IMG/VR virus record: IMGVR_UViG_3300032236_001746 | Span: 1-28,984 of that record | Strand: one strand, 5' to 3' | Length of the DNA stretch: 28,984 bases | Source: a virus | Shown: positions 28,575 through 28,984 of the stretch, piece by piece | How the letters are laid out: every line of letters begins with the position of its first letter | Position numbering within the stretch: the first letter of the stretch is position 1 | Notes under the pieces: generated by a model | Database searches by the model: none | Told to the model about the DNA's origin: nothing | The model's input: the letters and a program-made list of their open reading frames with translations, nothing else | Made by a program: the position numbers and the translations under genes

Positions 28575-28984
28575 ATGACATACATTAGCACAAACTATGC
28601 TACATTAGTAGCTAGACCAGAGTCTTTTATCACAAAAGGTAAGAAAAGACTTAAACAACACACAAACACCGTATATCTAAACAACGGTGACGAGTTCGAG
28701 ATCGAACTTTTTAATCCAACAAAAAATAAACTTTTAGCAAAGATTGAAATCAATGGTAATCCCATCGGTTCAGGTATTGTTCTTCGCCCTGGTGAAAGAG
28801 TGTTCCTGGAAAGATATTTGGATGAAGCCAAGAAATTTCTTTTTGAAACTTATGTTATTAGTGGTAAGAACAAAGATGTTCAAGAAGCAATAGCAAACAA
28901 TGGTGATGTCCAAATTAAATTTCATGAAGAAATTATACCATTCAGTAACATTGGTTCAGGAACTTTGTATGGTAGTGGTAATAC
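28575..28984 (+). CDS. Unknown protein, probable virion component (3' truncated by window)
   Basis: This reading frame is open for 136 codons and runs off the window end, so its C-terminus is missing. The start ATG has AAGGA 2 nt upstream, a good Shine-Dalgarno for this genome. The product begins TYISTNYATLVARPESFITK and contains VYLNNGDEFEIELFNP and GIVLRPGERVFLERYLDEAK. It has repeated strand-like segments, an acidic central block and many Gly and Asn, as in structural beta-sandwich proteins. A structural role in the virion is likely but not proved. The structured leader and promoter-like element before it suggest it is expressed separately from the endolysin, which reads the other way. Confidence 0.72.
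   Translation, partial: MTYISTNYATLVARPESFITKGKKRLKQHTNTVYLNNGDEFEIELFNPTKNKLLAKIEINGNPIGSGIVLRPGERVFLERYLDEAKKFLFETYVISGKNKDVQEAIANNGDVQIKFHEEIIPFSNIGSGTLYGSGN

Overview
The window looks like part of a large, AT-rich, lytic-type phage of a Bacteroidota (Bacteroidetes) host, probably a large tailed phage with a T4-like style of head assembly. The phage reading rests on dense packing of many small unknown genes on both strands, a tRNA and a tmRNA of its own, an HNH endonuclease, a peptidoglycan-degrading lysozyme, and large repeat-rich proteins that resemble virion components. The host reading rests on TAnnTTTG promoter boxes, few Shine-Dalgarno sites, signal peptides that end in AQ or SQ, and a full-length SusC/Oar-type TonB-dependent receptor. 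No terminase, capsid, portal or polymerase gene lies in the window, so the phage assignment is an inference.

Layout. 0-3.8 kb: tRNA-Ser(GCT), an odd 172-nt tRNA-like RNA, a YkuK-like RNase H-fold gene, a metallophosphoesterase overlapping a glycosyltransferase, a histone-H1-like basic protein, and a divergent tmRNA (3328-3734). 3.7-10.7 kb: an HNH endonuclease, a minus-strand operon of three probable virion proteins (94, 387 and 842 aa), a small HExxH metalloprotease and several small unknown genes. 10.7-16.9 kb: a minus-strand operon of six glycosyltransferases from at least four families. 17-19.4 kb: small regulatory or accessory genes, including a ribbon-helix-helix protein, a DUF1599 protein and a second HExxH metalloprotease. 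19.4-24.4 kb: a minus-strand block of envelope and export genes: a secreted NUC1-type nuclease, a P-loop ATPase, a small exported protein and the 1090-aa TonB-dependent receptor. 24.6-29 kb: a plus-strand operon of a membrane-anchored coiled-coil protein and two probable virion proteins (115 and 741 aa), a GH19 endolysin with a peptidoglycan-binding domain, and the start of one more unknown gene that runs off the end.

Two themes link distant genes. First, six otherwise unrelated proteins (genes at 1125, 4919, 8622, 17380, 24977 and 25337) begin with a similar short helix that ends in [LIV]-x-E. This is the form expected of a T4-type capsid-targeting sequence cut by a prohead protease, so these may be internal head proteins that are carried in the capsid. 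Second, a strand-specific [GA][AG]TATTTAT[AT] box lies just upstream of about ten genes, often only 4-5 nt from the ATG, and may be a phage-specific promoter. The glycosyltransferases and the TonB-dependent receptor block suggest that this phage invests in remodelling glycans and the host outer membrane.
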